64,000 nt of DNA from Amyelois transitella (taxonomy: Eukaryota; Arthropoda; Insecta; Lepidoptera; Pyralidae), in NCBI RefSeq assembly GCF_032362555.1, contig NC_083508.1, positions 5,733,001 through 5,797,000 on the forward strand, in the 5' to 3' direction. Positions 23,901 through 35,170 of the stretch are shown piece by piece. Each line of letters opens with the position of its first letter. Within the stretch, counting starts at the first letter, position 1. The notes under the pieces were generated by a model. It was not told where the DNA came from. It searched no databases and saw only the letters and a program-made list of their open reading frames with translations. The position numbers were made by a program, and so were the translations under genes.

Positions 23901-24594
23901 ACGCCGAAGCTCTTGCTCTGGGTACAATGATAGCAACGTCAAAAAAATTCAAGAGAGATTTAATTGATGATGCATGGAACAGATATGCTTTCAATGACAC
24001 CAATCTGCCTGATTGGTTTGTGGAAGATGAGAAGAAACACATGCACAAACCAGTTGTTATCCCAGAGGTAAGTTCTGTTTCACTCCAATTTTCAATGCTT
24101 TCTTCATAATATTTATGAGAAGGAGGTTACTGATATGATCAATATTATTTCAGAAATACACAGAAGAATACAAAAACAGGCTTCAAGATATAAACGTGCG
24201 ACCAATAAAGAAAGTCATTGAAGCTAAAGCTAGGAAGAAGAAGCGTATGATAAAGAAAATGGAGCGCGCCAAGAAGAAGGTGGAGGCTGTTATGGAAAAC
24301 GCAGACATGTCTGAAAGGGAGAAGGCTCAGCAAGTGAGACAGCTGTATAAGAAGGCTCAGTCTGATGGTAAGAAGAAGGTTACATATGTTGTGGCTAAGA
24401 AACATAACACAGCTAAACGAATGAAGCGTCCAAGCGGAGTAAAGGGACAGTATAAGGTAGTCGACCCGAGGATGAAGAAAGACATGCGAGCGCAGAAGGC
24501 CAAGGAGAAGACTAAAGGGCGCGGCAAAAAGGCCAAGGCGACGAAGGCCAAGGTGACGAAGGCGCCAAAACGAAAAGGGAAAAAAGCCAAGTGA
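17961..24594 (+). CDS. FTSJ3: FTSJ3/Spb1 pre-rRNA 2'-O-ribose methyltransferase
   Basis: Ten exons: 17961-18027, 18145-18902, 20303-20452, 20724-20828, 21308-21469, 22369-22576, 22752-23012, 23423-23623, 23868-24067, 24154-24594; all phases agree, giving 850 aa (human FTSJ3 is 847). This nucleolar enzyme methylates ribose in pre-rRNA using SAM and is needed for large-subunit assembly. The RrmJ/FtsJ domain occupies the first 200 residues: SAM motif [13 protein letters not shown] and the K-D-K-E tetrad at K31, D117 (HDGAPNVG), K157 (VTKVF) and E192. A central coiled, acidic region (exons 4-8, Asp/Glu/Ser-rich) is followed by the conserved Spb1 C-terminal domain ([12 protein letters not shown]) and a Lys-rich nucleolar tail. 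The start codon begins [16 protein letters not shown], as in the family. Confidence 0.95.
19102..19897 (+). mobile_element. 5'-truncated CR1/Jockey-group LINE in FTSJ3 intron 2
   Basis: The reverse-transcriptase C-terminal region is readable from about 19112 to the stop near 19600 ([42 protein letters not shown]), typical of CR1-like non-LTR elements. One nonsense codon TAG (19199-19201) interrupts it. The 3'UTR contains AATAAAG and ends in (ATCT)n at 19897. A 7-bp TGTTAGT flanks both sides (19095-19101, 19898-19904). It is a dead fragment without endonuclease or most of the RT. Confidence 0.8.
19982..20075 (-). repeat. Family-D SINE fragment
   Basis: GAAGCAAGTCCCATCTGACC, TTTGCAG and ACCTAACCCGTATTAGATCA match the body of the full family-D SINE at 38.1-38.5 kb. 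The tRNA-like head is absent. Confidence 0.6.
20910..21021 (-). repeat. Family-A retroposon fragment in FTSJ3 intron 4
   Basis: A CATA-rich tail, CACGCCAATATACTTTGCGG and CCAACAGTCTTGAAAC are followed by loss of homology after TTTGGCATAAT. It is 5'-truncated. Confidence 0.7.
21625..22255 (-). repeat. Family-B tRNA-headed SINE split by a family-A copy
   Basis: Bases 21625-21710 (GAAACTTGTGTTATGAGATAC) and about 22128-22255 (AACATCCAAAACCCAGGCCA to GGGATTCGAACCCAGGACC) are two parts of one family-B SINE. The right part contains a Pol III B box on the minus strand (GGTTCGAATCC). Intervening DNA includes a family-A insertion and unrecognised sequence. Confidence 0.6.
21856..22061 (-). repeat. 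Family-A retroposon with internal deletion, FTSJ3 intron 5
   Basis: Flanked by ACTATAAT (21848-21855, 22062-22069). The tail and 3' module are followed directly by GAGATTCAAATAGTGACAGG, so about 70 internal bases are missing; the end is GTGCCGGGAACCACACGGC. Confidence 0.8.
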
Positions 24595-26600
24595 TACGTA
24601 ATCGCTAGGTATTACTACTAGTATTTTATGTACAGTGTACATTGATGAATACATTTTATTTAAAATTAACTTTTTTTTTATACATTCATTTTGAACAGGT
24701 AATGAAGATTGATTGATCTTTAAAATGTGTATGGAAAATGCATCGTGTTGATGTTATCTATTTAAACTTTGGCAATCATGAATCAGATTCCGCACTAGCT
24801 AGCTAAACTATGACGTTAATCCATTGAAAATACGATACGACTGAACGATTTCTGCCTTAATTACGTCATTGATTGGCTATAACGCTTAAATATCTATGTT
24901 TGATTTGAAATGTAAGCGTATCCCAAAAGAACTAATGAAAACATCTGATAGTGTTTAGGTCATTATCATTGTAATCAATAGGCACTGCAGTCACAAACCC
25001 GCCAGTCCAGCGTGGTGACTATGAGGAAAATCTCCTCATTCCTGAGGAGGCCTAAGTCCAGTGTTGAACTTTTATAGGCTGTTAAGCCATCAGAGTATTT
25101 TTAATAAATAATGATTTGAACTTTAGTAATTGCAGAAGGGGGTATGGGGTGTAGACCGCAGACCCATTAACTGACATTACAAAGATTATTTTTACAAGGA
25201 AGGTCAGGGCGATATTTGAGGCCTCGTGCGTCATTGGCGGCGAGCAGAGTTCAGGGGCAGGCACGCCATATAAATGATATCATTCGGCTCTGCGACCTTG
25301 GTGTCTAATTCTGATTCGCTCTAACTACGCCGTCTGCCTACTAAACGGTTCCGTTTGTGTTATAAAAGTTCTATTGGCCTGCCCCTGATTTGTTTCTTGA
25401 ACAAGGGCTAATTCAATAAAGAAATCTATACTAATATTATAAAGCTGAAGAGTTTGTTTGTTTGACACTAATCTCAGGAACTACTGGTTCGAATTAAGAA
25501 AATCTTTGCATTGAAGAGAACATTTATCGAGGAAGGCTTTAGGCTATATAACATCACGCAATAAGGAGCAAAGAAATAATGGAAAATGTGAAATAAAAAC
25601 GGGGAAAATTATTCATCCTTGAGGGCTTCAATGATGCCCAAAATAACTATTCCATGCAGACGAAGTCGCGGCCACAGCTAGTTTTAAATAAATATGGTGA
25701 CTTATAGGCTACAATAGGTATACGAAGAATCTCAAGTTTATTAGACTTCCTATCTGCACGGGAACATAAGCAGTTGGCACACACTATGTTTTTTTCGCTA
25801 TCAGGCCAGCATGGCCAGCCAGCTTGTGCTAGATTTACTTGTCGACTTTTACTTCATTCATGAATAAGAGATTGAGTGCTGCTATTCTAAATTGCTGGAA
25901 ACTACGTGACATCATCACACTAAATAATTCAGAATAGGTAGATAATTATATTACCCAACTAGCAGGATTTTGTAAACATAAGTACTAATCTGAATTTAAT
26001 AATTTAATTTTATTGATGGGCCAAAAAATAATGGTGTCTTTGCCTTAATGCAATTTTAAGGGTATTTTTAGTGAAATTAGAAACACTGACCTAGTATTAA
26101 CAAAATTAACTCCTACGTGAAAACGGTGTAAGCTTATGGTGAGTTAGGTAGGCCCCATTTTAAGTACACCGTACGTACAATGCGTACATACTTATAAATG
26201 TAATTTTCCTGTATGCTCATTCGGTTTTGATGCTTCGAAGATATACAATATTTGACCTGCCACCTGCCATAGGAAAGCAAAGGCTCGCTGTGGCAACTTT
26301 GCTCAGTCGTCTTGTGCTCGATGAATTATTTTATTAAACTACGTTTGCCTCGTGGTCATTTATGTATACAATCTTACAAAATTAACCATGACCATAAAAA
26401 CTTACAATTAAAAACAATCAAAATATTACTTTTAAATTTTGAATAAAAATAAAGTTTTAAAAAAACCCGACTACTAACACACTCCAAAAAGTACGAAACG
26501 AGAAAATAGTTTCAGTCAGACTGCGCCGGATAATAAACGTCGATTCACCTAGTCTTGGTTAAAAACCAACTTTTCGGACTTATTAATTGTCATTGGTCAT
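24595..26600. other. Intergenic DNA downstream of FTSJ3
   Basis: It holds the FTSJ3 3'UTR (no clear poly(A) signal within 300 bp), a dispersed repeat around 24990-25080 (CCAGTCCAGCGTGGTGACTA), a Helitron, and unrecognised AT-rich DNA. Near 26509 is TTCAGTCAG, resembling an arthropod initiator, followed by TTCAG/GTAAGTAG (26604), a possible non-coding first exon. Confidence 0.35.
25425..25681 (+). mobile_element. Lep1-type non-autonomous Helitron
   Basis: It begins TCTATACTAATATTATAAAG and ends CGAAGTCGCGGCCACAGCTAG, the conserved termini of lepidopteran Lep1 Helitrons as I recall them. It sits between A and T with no target duplication, starts with TC and ends with CTAG, all Helitron hallmarks. 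Confidence 0.8.
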
Positions 26601-26639
26601 TCAGGTAAGTAGATGCTATTTTATATAGGCGTACTGCAC

Positions 26640-26899
26640 TTACGCCTACATAAATATATATAAATATATACGGGACAAATTACACAGATTGAGTTAGCCT
26701 CGAAGTAAGTTCGAGACTTGTGTTACGAGATACTAACTCAATGATACTATATTTTATAATAAATACTTATATAGATAAACATCCAAGACCCAGGCCAATC
26801 AGAGAAAGTTCTTTTCTCCTCATGCCCTGGCCGGGATTTGAACCCGGGACCTCCGGTGTCACAGATAGTGCGTACTACCGCTGCGCCACAGAGGCCGTC
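26640..26899 (-). repeat. Family-B tRNA-derived SINE, near full length
   Basis: Read on the minus strand it begins with a tRNA-like head: A box TGGCGCAGCGGTAGTACGC and B box GGTTCAAATCC, about 35 bp apart. The body (CAATCAGAGAAAG in plus) and an AT-rich tail follow. It shares its body with copies at 21.6, 33.9, 51.2 and 58.1 kb. Confidence 0.8.
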
Positions 26900-27076
26900 A
26901 TAAAATAATAATGGGTCAATAGTTTGATGTTAAGGTGCAACTGCATTCCCCTGTTAAACCACATCCTCATTTCAAGGGCTACCCATTCTAAAAGTAACAG
27001 GTGGCCTGCATAATGAACACATTCTATTCTATAATACGATACGGATTGTAAAAAGTTAAATGGGAATTCAATTGAA

Positions 27077-27344
27077 CATACATACACATACATATAATCA
27101 CGTCTATATCCCTTGCGGGGTAGACAGAGCCAACAGTCCTGAGCGGACTGATAGGCCACGTTCAGCTATTTGGCTTTAAGATAGAATTGAGATTCGAATA
27201 GTGACAAGTTGCTAGCCTATCGCCTAAAAAAGAATCTCAAGTTTGTAAGGCTATCCCTTAGTCGCCTTTTACGACATCCATGGGAAAGAGATGGAGTGGT
27301 CCTATTCTTTTTTGTATTGGTGCCGGGCGGGAACCACACGGCAC
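27077..27344 (-). repeat. Family-A retroposon, full-length, 14-bp target duplication
   Basis: A 268-bp copy between perfect duplicates GGAATTCAATTGAA (27063-27076, 27345-27358). It is over 90% like the copy at 17.2 kb, which suggests recent activity. This is the best reference copy for the family. Confidence 0.9.
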
Positions 27345-27544
27345 GGAATTCAATTGAATTGTCCAAAAAGTTACATACTCGTAAAGGTGAAAAAGTGCCT
27401 CTTAGATTTCCTGAAACGTTAATCATTCCGCGCTTGTCCTGTTTTTACGGTTAACGAGGCTATTTACTAAAGACCATCTTAAGCGTGGCTCTTTGTTGGA
27501 AATATCCGGAGAGCATCAGAAATTCAGAAGGTACAGTAGTGTGG

Positions 27545-27670
27545 GGTAGGGGTGGCTGGAGGCGCGGAGGAGGCGCGGGCGGTGGCCGGGCTATATCGAG
27601 CGCACGATCACGGCCAAGGACAGCAGCACCGCTCCGTCCCGACTGCCGCCCGCAAACCTACCGTATACAA
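27545..27670. promoter_or_regulatory. GC-rich island in AT-rich desert
   Basis: About 125 bp of GGCGCGGAGG-type, CpG-rich sequence lies in otherwise AT-rich DNA. All frames are rather open, so coding potential cannot be judged. It may be a promoter, 5' exon or enhancer. Confidence 0.35.
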
Positions 27671-29070
27671 ACTCCAGCCTAACGGCTGCTATTGCGTCGT
27701 ATTTCATCACCCTGTTTCTGTATGCTCTTATGTGAAAGCCAATTTACATCCGGCCAATTATAATCTACCTAGATAGTTCCATAGACATTAGCTCGAAATC
27801 TGATTAATGAAACTCGGAGAAAACAGGGAAACTTTTTTAATTCAAATAATTTAATAGGTTTTGTATATGACGACAGCAGCATAAATTGCTTAAATTCAGA
27901 ATGTGACTTAGATAAATTATTTCAGTTTCAAATAAATTAAACCGATAGTACTTAGCATTCGCCAATTGGATTGGTGTTTCATACACTAGTCATAACCACG
28001 TTATATTACCTACTAGTAGTAAAATTTCTTTCTTGAGAAATTATTAAACCAAGCAAATGAGAAAATTCAATACAAATTTTTCCACAAATCAGGTTTAAGG
28101 TCACCGATTTTCGCGAATGGCAGGCAGGAATTATAGACTATGCCGGGTCCGCAAATTGACTGCCTGAAAACTCTGCACCCTAGATTCCGCATTAACTTAT
28201 CGCAATACCCATTGCGTCATTGTAATATTTTTTTTAACTTATTTACACAGGATATATTTTTCACAGTAAATTTTTGTTAACATAATTTTATTAATAATTA
28301 AATATAACGTAATAATAAATAACATAATTCATACAACATTATTAATCTGAGCTCTCACGTAATCATCAATTATGTCGTTTGAACCAATTGTGCGTGGATA
28401 AATTTTAGATTAATAATCAGTTGGGATTTAAGATTATCTGGTTAAAAATCTTTTTACAATATTCTATCCAGACAGCTAACAGCACAGATATAGAATCAAA
28501 ATCTATGGCGAACAGTGTTACGGAACGAAGTTATTGGGTAAGTACACAGATTTTGATTAGGCTTATTCTATAACTGCGTTTATTATATGTTTATTATGTA
28601 TATATAGTTTAGTCTGGTTATTAATAATAAAAATCATTCTTGCAGTAGGTATTCTTTTGTCAAATGAGATTCTGTGAATCATTTTCCATTGTGACGTTTG
28701 ACCTTCCATTTGGAATTAAGGTCGTATTTTACTACTTATACCTTCGTTATGTAGGCCTGAGGGTCCCGAGTGACGTCCGCGGAGGCGGCAGGTAGCTGCG
28801 AGGAGAGGGATAGGGTGGTGTGACCTCGCCCTCACAAGGTCGTGGGTTTCATTCCACTCGGCTACGCCAAATATTTCTCCCTTATCCCGGTTCCATAAAC
28901 GACCTCGAATCCTGCCACTGGAGGGCGAATAACTTATTTGGTACAAGGTCTCAACTCAAGGTTATTTGGGACAGAGGTGAATCAAAAACACAGTATATTT
29001 TGACGTTTTCGTTTTAGAATTTTGAGCCTAGATGTGTGATTTTTTTTCCTTTATATACCTATGTATATAA
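27671..29070. other. Unassigned intergenic DNA with a possible mini first exon
   Basis: No repeat or conserved gene recognised. At 28505-28537 an ATG in good context encodes 11 residues (MANSVTERSYW) directly before a consensus donor GTAAGTAC. GC-rich sequence occurs around 28750-28830. Confidence 0.25.
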
Positions 29071-29092
29071 AGGCGCAAAAAAATATAGACGT

Positions 29093-29358
29093 GATTATAC
29101 CCTATGTATAGTCACGTCTAATATTTTTGCGAGATAGACAGATCCAACATTCTTGAACAGACTGATAGGCCACATTCAGCTGTTTGGCTAAATAAATAAT
29201 AAAAGATTGAGATTCAAATAGAGACAGGTTGCTAGCTCATCGCTTTAAAAATAATCCATAGTTTATAAGCCTATCCCTTACTCGCCTTTTCGACATCTAT
29301 GGGACAGAGATGAAGTGGTCCTATTCTTTTTTGTATTGGTGCCGGAAAACACACGGCA
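29093..29358 (-). repeat. Family-A retroposon lacking CATA tail
   Basis: TAGTCACGTCTAATATTTTT through GCCACATTCAGCTGTTTGGC to the GTGCCGG end is recognisable, with about 15% divergence. Instead of the tail, the left edge is an inverted copy of the first 25 bp (29070-29097), so the copy begins with a hairpin. Confidence 0.75.
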
Positions 29359-29913
29359 ATTTTTTAAATTGATAAATCTTTGTTACCTTCTGACTAGTTT
29401 TTTCCCGCAGCGCCGCCTATGTTAACCATTCCCGTTTTCGCGGTTTTTCGTTGGTATTCGTGGGAATGGTATGTGCAATATTTTAGTTAGGTATATAAAC
29501 TTGTGCCTTTATGTCTGTCGATTCACATGGAGCGTTCGAAGTGCGGGAGTCATCGAGTTTTGGATGGATTGCCATTTCGTGGACATATCGCAAATCTGCC
29601 GCCCCCGCGCCATAAGGCCCAAAGTTTAGTGGTCGGACACCGGGTGAGCGACCACGTTCACGGCCACGGAACAGGGTGTCAAGTCTGTAAAATTGTACCA
29701 ATAGTGTGTCGATAGAACACAGAATTGTTTTTGTTATTCGGTAACTAATATGAACAAACTATTCTACTAACGCTCTCTCGACCCACTATTAGTATTATAC
29801 ATATTTTTTTTTCAGATTTGTTGCCTTATTGAAGAAATAAATAACCAATCAGGTCAAACAATCTCGAGAGAAAAGTTATGAAATTTGTTATTCGAAAAAA
29901 AAATTTTTATAAT

Positions 29914-29952
29914 ATGTCAACAACAATGGAAATAACGGAAGGATATTTCAGG
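29914..29952 (+). CDS. Possible alternative first coding exon
   Basis: ATG at 29914 opens 13 codons (MSTTMEITEGYFR) ending exactly at a consensus donor GTAAGTTACC. Phase 0 matches the mini-exon at 28505-28537. The exon is very short, no downstream exon was identified, and it could be chance. Confidence 0.2.
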
Positions 29953-31245
29953 GTAAGTTACCGAATGAACACCATAAGTAAATGAACAAATATGTGTCGA
30001 TAAATTATCAGCGGAGTACTTTTATATTTGGTGTTGGTGCTCACATTTGTAGCTTTCTTGGATTTAAATCACTAAACATTGTTTAATTATTTAAATGTTA
30101 CTATATACGAAAGCATTTAGACTCTTCTGATTAAATTATTTACTTGGGATTGAAGAAATAGATTAAATTAATGTTATTTGGAGGTGGGCATTGACATCTG
30201 CGACAAAACTTAATAACTTCTGGAGATCGTTATCCTTAGTCGTTTAAATCTTGTTCTCGGTGTCCAATTATTTTTTATTGTTATATGGGCTTTCGTATAT
30301 TTTGACAGAATTGACGCCCAGCCAGCATGCTCTTGCTCTTGCGAACAAAGCCGCAGCCTGTTACTCGCATCGCATCGCAGGTGAACGACGACGATTAACC
30401 TCTCGCGAACGGTCGTTAGCCGAAATGGACGCTTAAACAGGGCTGCCGAGAAACTCTACTCGTGCCTCGGATACCTTTCAGACATTTTACGATGACAGCA
30501 CGACAGTAAAACCCTTGATGTACCGACTACTTCGTATCCTTCATTGTGATCTTGTTTTTGTTATTCCGTTTTAAAATTCTCATGCCCAGTGATTCCGATT
30601 TATGAACATTGATTTCGTACAGAGAGTGAATTGGATTTATAAAAATGATTCTATTACTTGCGTCCAAAAGCATATCATATGAAAATTAGCAAACAATTTA
30701 ATGAAATATATATTTCATACTATTGTAAGCCAAACCATTTCTTGATACTGACACGTTAATTTCTCAAATTTAATTTTCATTGAGACAAAGCTCTAAACTC
30801 TTCAAGCTCTTATTCTGCACGTTGTTGAAAAAAGAGAGATTATGACTTTGTGAATGAAAATTACGTGTGCTTAGTCTATAGAATTCATTAAGCAATTGCA
30901 TTAAACATATTATTTTTTTTTTAATTTAATTTGAAAATTAAATAACGATGATGAAAATACCAAAATTCAGCTCTGAAGGAGTACGGGTTCTATAACACTG
31001 TCTTTTTTTCCTTCTTTTTAGACCTATAAAAGATTAAAAAATTAAATATCTACTTAATGCTAAAAAAATATCGCACTATGTTTGTTTTATTTTGTTTATC
31101 GGGGACATTGCCGTGACTATCCTAAATAAAAGGGTCGTTTAGCTTTTCGGTCCAATGCTTACGGATCAACTGATACTGTGTCGAAACGCTGAACAGAAAA
31201 ATATTATTTTGATGATATGGATAACAAAATGTAATATAATCGTGA
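29953..31245. other. Unassigned AT-rich DNA
   Basis: Only a GC-richer patch (30310-30440) stands out. It begins after TTTTGACAG and stays open for 40 codons in one frame (QHALALANKAAACYSHR). Not recognised as any protein. Confidence 0.25.
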
Positions 31246-31313
31246 TTCATACAAGTTTATTGACAATTTTGAACTTAAGACTAAGTTCAAAATTGTCAAT
31301 AAACTTGTATGAA
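31246..31313. repeat. Perfect 32-bp hairpin
   Basis: Arms 31246-31277 and 31282-31313 are exact inverted copies with an AGAC loop. Confidence 0.9.
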
Positions 31314-31574
31314 GTTAACACAAGTATTCATTATTATATTCTGATTTCAAACCGGGTGGAAATACTCAGTGTTCAATAATATTATGCTATCATAATATGA
31401 AAAAAATGTATTATATTTATTCTATAATAAATACTTACATATATTAAGTAAACACCTCGCCCCAAATTCTAATTGTTTTTCATTAATTTTTCGTTCGTGT
31501 TTAATTTTAGAACAAAGTAATTTTCTAATAAAATTAAAACTATTAAAAGTGTGCCTAATCCTACGTGTTTATCG

Positions 31575-31700
31575 TCGGTAGTGTATACGCGTGTCGGGCG
31601 GCTCGGGCGCGGACGGCGGTGTACGCGCGGTGTCAGCCGGTGTCGCTGAACCCGCGCGAGTCAAGGGCCCGGTCGACGACCGCGCGGCCGCACAACAAAA
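31575..31700. promoter_or_regulatory. CpG-rich island
   Basis: Strongly GC-rich and CpG-rich (GGGCGCGGACGG, GACCGCGCGGCCGC) against AT-rich flanks. Several frames are open on both strands, as expected from composition alone. Candidate promoter or enhancer. Confidence 0.4.
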
Positions 31701-32789
31701 CGGCCACTTTACAATGTACCCAAGTAACCGCATTCATGTAACTTGCTCCACTATCAACATGTAAACAGCTATGTTAGTTTACCAATATCGTTTCAAAACT
31801 TGACAGCTTATCACATGTACGAATAGGAAAAACATCGTGAGAAAATCTGCAAGTCCGGGCAATTTGATTTGTTACCAACCACTCTCAAGTCTCTCTCCAG
31901 GCAATGGATGCAACCGGTACTACTTTTTTACTTGTTTACCAAATAAAAATCAATTTTGCCTGCTCAAAGTTAACAGTCAATATAAAGTGTGTGTTGCAAT
32001 GTTCTGGTGCACAAAAATTATTCAATGATCGATCAAATTGTGATTTTCCCGTTTTCTTTGAACTATTGGAATACCCCCTTAGTGTTTAGATTCTCTTGAA
32101 GAAGGAATCTTTGTGCAAAACTCCACGAGTTTTTTTTTCTCTAATTTGACAATTTACAGTACACCAGTTTAAGTCAGGCGGTGAACTTTCAGATTAACAA
32201 GCTGGACCGTTAATCTGAAATTTCGTTAAAAAATAGCGTATTTATTCACAAATCTAGACTGACTAACGATCTATAGATTTACTTAGAGAAGATAATTTTG
32301 TATGAATTCTCATGTACTGAGTCGTCATATTATATCTACTTTGTAAAAAGTTGGCAAAGCATGTGATTGTATTCGTCATAGACTAATCAGAAATACCCAC
32401 ACCGTCGACTTTGCAGTCGCAACATGATAGCTGTGAGCCTATTACCGTTCCATGCTCTCAATGACATCACGAACGTATTTTCCTTGCCACTTGAAAATTT
32501 GCAATAAATGCGAAATTTGTACTAAGACAGGAAACTTTAAAGTTAAAAACGATGGCGAAATGTGAAACGCTCGGGGAATTTTTGTAATTTATTTGTATGT
32601 GTGCGCCCTTTTCAAAATCCGTTTTATTGGGTAAGAACAGTAATTATTGTAACGATATTATTGTTTTGTATTCACCACATATTTAAAATATTTCAGTATC
32701 AACAGATACTGAGAGCTATTGTCTTTTTATAAATGCCATGTATTTGTGATTTAACTTTCTGTACTTACTATTCAAGTACTTCATGTTCA
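31701..32789. other. Unassigned AT-rich DNA
   Basis: Nothing recognised; no repeat family identified. Confidence 0.4.
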
Positions 32790-33045
32790 TTCTTCCTCCT
32801 GGCTTTACATCCTCACTACTCTGGATAGGAACCCGGGGTAAGCACTTGACCATGGATCGTGGATTGGGTGAGACAGGTTTTTATACGAAGCAACTGCCGA
32901 CTGTCCTCCGCAACCTTTGCAGGGGCACCTAACCCGTATTTGATCATATGGTTGCATACCCAGTTACCTGAATGTGCACATTTCCTCATGATGTTTTCCC
33001 TCACCGTAAGAGCATCGGTAAGTATTCAAACTAATGTAACGTACC
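32790..33045 (-). repeat. Family-D SINE, head-truncated
   Basis: TCTTCCTCCTGGCTTTACAT to TCACCGTAAGAGCATCGGTA matches the body of the full copy at 38.1-38.5 kb; the tRNA-like head is missing after TTCAAACTAATG. Confidence 0.75.
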
Positions 33046-33900
33046 TACTTCCTATATCTAAATTTAAAATGTCGTGAACATGTACTGTGTACTTCCAAGT
33101 AAACTATTGATACAATACAACTAAATATAAGCCGCATGAATTGCAAGTGTTTCATTCAGTTGTTTTGTTCATAACGTCTAATCGGTAATCGGTCAAACTC
33201 AAACATGTATTGCTATTGCTATGCGTGCGAGCGACGTGCCACGGTCGGTCGTCGAACCTACAGCCGCGCCACTCTATTTGTTTCAAGGAGCCACTCTACC
33301 TACAGTATCGTTCTTAGAAAATAGATAAATTTTATTCCGCATTATTTTGCTAATGGTGTACATAAGAATAAATGTTTTTTTTTTTAAGTTTAACTATATT
33401 GTAGTTGCTTTATTTTTAAAATGTAAGAATTAAAAATACTTATCTAGTTAATCTAAAAATATTTTTCTCTTTCAGGCAAAAATCTGATATTGTACATTTT
33501 TAATTTTATGTAAGCAAAAATGGGTATGTTTATGTAGTAAAAAGTTTACAAACAAATCAACTATTAAATATTATTAAATAATAACTTGTATTCAGCATGT
33601 CAATTAGGTGTGTATAAATACATACATATTTCATTTCGAAAAATCTTTGATGCATTATTTTATATGTCAGTACGAGTTAAACATATTTTTTTGTACGAAT
33701 TTTCTACCGTTTTTACGCGTTTATGTCTTTTACATTAGATTATTTTTGTACTTTCATGATTGCAGTAAATATCAAATACGCTTTTCTTTAGTTTCAGGGC
33801 AAGTCCCTGTCTTTAAAATTATTTAAGAGGTCGTTCTGTGATGCGAGTACAAACATATAGATATACAGACAGAAATTCTAAAAATCACATTGAAATTAAA
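33046..33900. other. Unassigned DNA
   Basis: A small GC-richer patch (33225-33290) is present; the rest is AT-rich with nothing recognised. Confidence 0.35.
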
Positions 33901-33901
33901 A

Positions 33902-34100
33902 TAAATAAATATATACGGGACAAATTACACAGATTGAGTTAGCCTCGACGTAAGTTTGAGACTTGTGTTACGAGATACTAACTCAACGATACTATATTTT
34001 ATAATAATTAGTTATATAGATAAACATCCAAGACCCAGGCCAATCAGAAAAATTTCGGTATCGCAGACAAGCGTACTACCACTGCGCCACATTAGGCCAT
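33902..34100 (-). repeat. Family-B SINE with internal deletion
   Basis: The body and tail match the 26.6-kb copy. About 40 bp including the B box is deleted between AATCAGAAAAATT and CGCAGACAAGCG, so it cannot be transcribed from its own promoter. Confidence 0.75.
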
Positions 34101-34199
34101 TAATAATAAATGTGATTATATAATTTGCTGAGTGACAGACAAACAACGTACTTACAGCCGGAAATATTGAAAGTAGCTAAAATTGTATGTAAGTACTTC

Positions 34200-35096
34200 C
34201 CTACATCATCCAACTAGGAGGAAGAGGAGGGAAAACATCGTGAGGAAACTAGCTCTTTCAGGGAACTGTGAGTTTTTATTTTATGTGGCTGTACAGTCAG
34301 TTCTTACCAGCAACTTACTAATCTAAAGTGCATTGGATCTCTGACAGACAGCAAGTTCACGTTTCTGCAGTTCATAGATAGTTGTGACTTTCTATAAAAT
34401 GCAAGGAGAAAGTGAGAGAAAATCGAAAGTACTTGGTGAATTCTGTATCGCTTTCTTACTGTTTTAAATGTTTTATTTTCATATTTGTAAAAGCATTTTT
34501 ATGTTACCTACAAAGAAACTGACTTTGTATTTCACTCTATTCAAATTCGACATGAATATAGCCTAGATAATTTAATATTTGATAATGCTTAGTTATATTC
34601 GCAAATAGATAAGAATTGTCAGCAGAATAAATTAAAGGGTATGATGTAGATTTGGATTTTTAGTATTAGTTCTTTATTTATTAAGAAAAAAAATTATCAA
34701 CCATTTTTCTAAGAATAGAGGAGTGTTTTCGCATGGTGTAGTGTTCAGAAAGTTCCTGAGCTAATGGTGGCGGCAGCATGGCAGTTGCGCCTGCGCACCA
34801 GAGCAGTGAAAGTGGGTTGAATGCGGCGCCATTACTTTCAGTTTCTCTTGCGCACGCCCGATCACCGCTCGTTACAATAAACATCGCATCCCGTCGATTT
34901 CTCGCTCCGCTAAATTTCACCTTTTCCACTCTACCTACTATCGCACAGTGCAGTTTGACCTGCCAACCGCGGACTCTTTGTAGAAAGCTGAATTTATTTT
35001 TGCAACAAAATAGGTGATAGTCACAGCAGATGTGGGCGTTTCACTTTTGATAATCAAGAGATAACAATATTGTACGAGACAATATTGTAAAGAGAT
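34200..35096. other. Unassigned DNA with GC-richer patch
   Basis: A short family-D piece (34205-34250, GGAGGAAGAGGAGGGAAAAC) is followed by AT-rich DNA. A patch at 34765-34975 is GC-richer, contains two GCCAT motifs and open frames on both strands; unassigned. Confidence 0.3.
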
Positions 35097-35170
35097 AAAA
35101 AATTGCCCTTTTTAGATTTACCTAAAGCTGACACATCAGCTTCAGGTAAATCTAAAAAGGGCAATTTTTT
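35097..35170. repeat. Hairpin with 35-bp arms
   Basis: Arms 35097-35131 and 35136-35170 are inverted copies with one mismatch and a CACA loop. Confidence 0.88.

Noticed and set aside
26640..26899. tRNA gene suggested by A and B boxes
   Set aside because: No complete cloverleaf; the boxes belong to a SINE head repeated at other loci.
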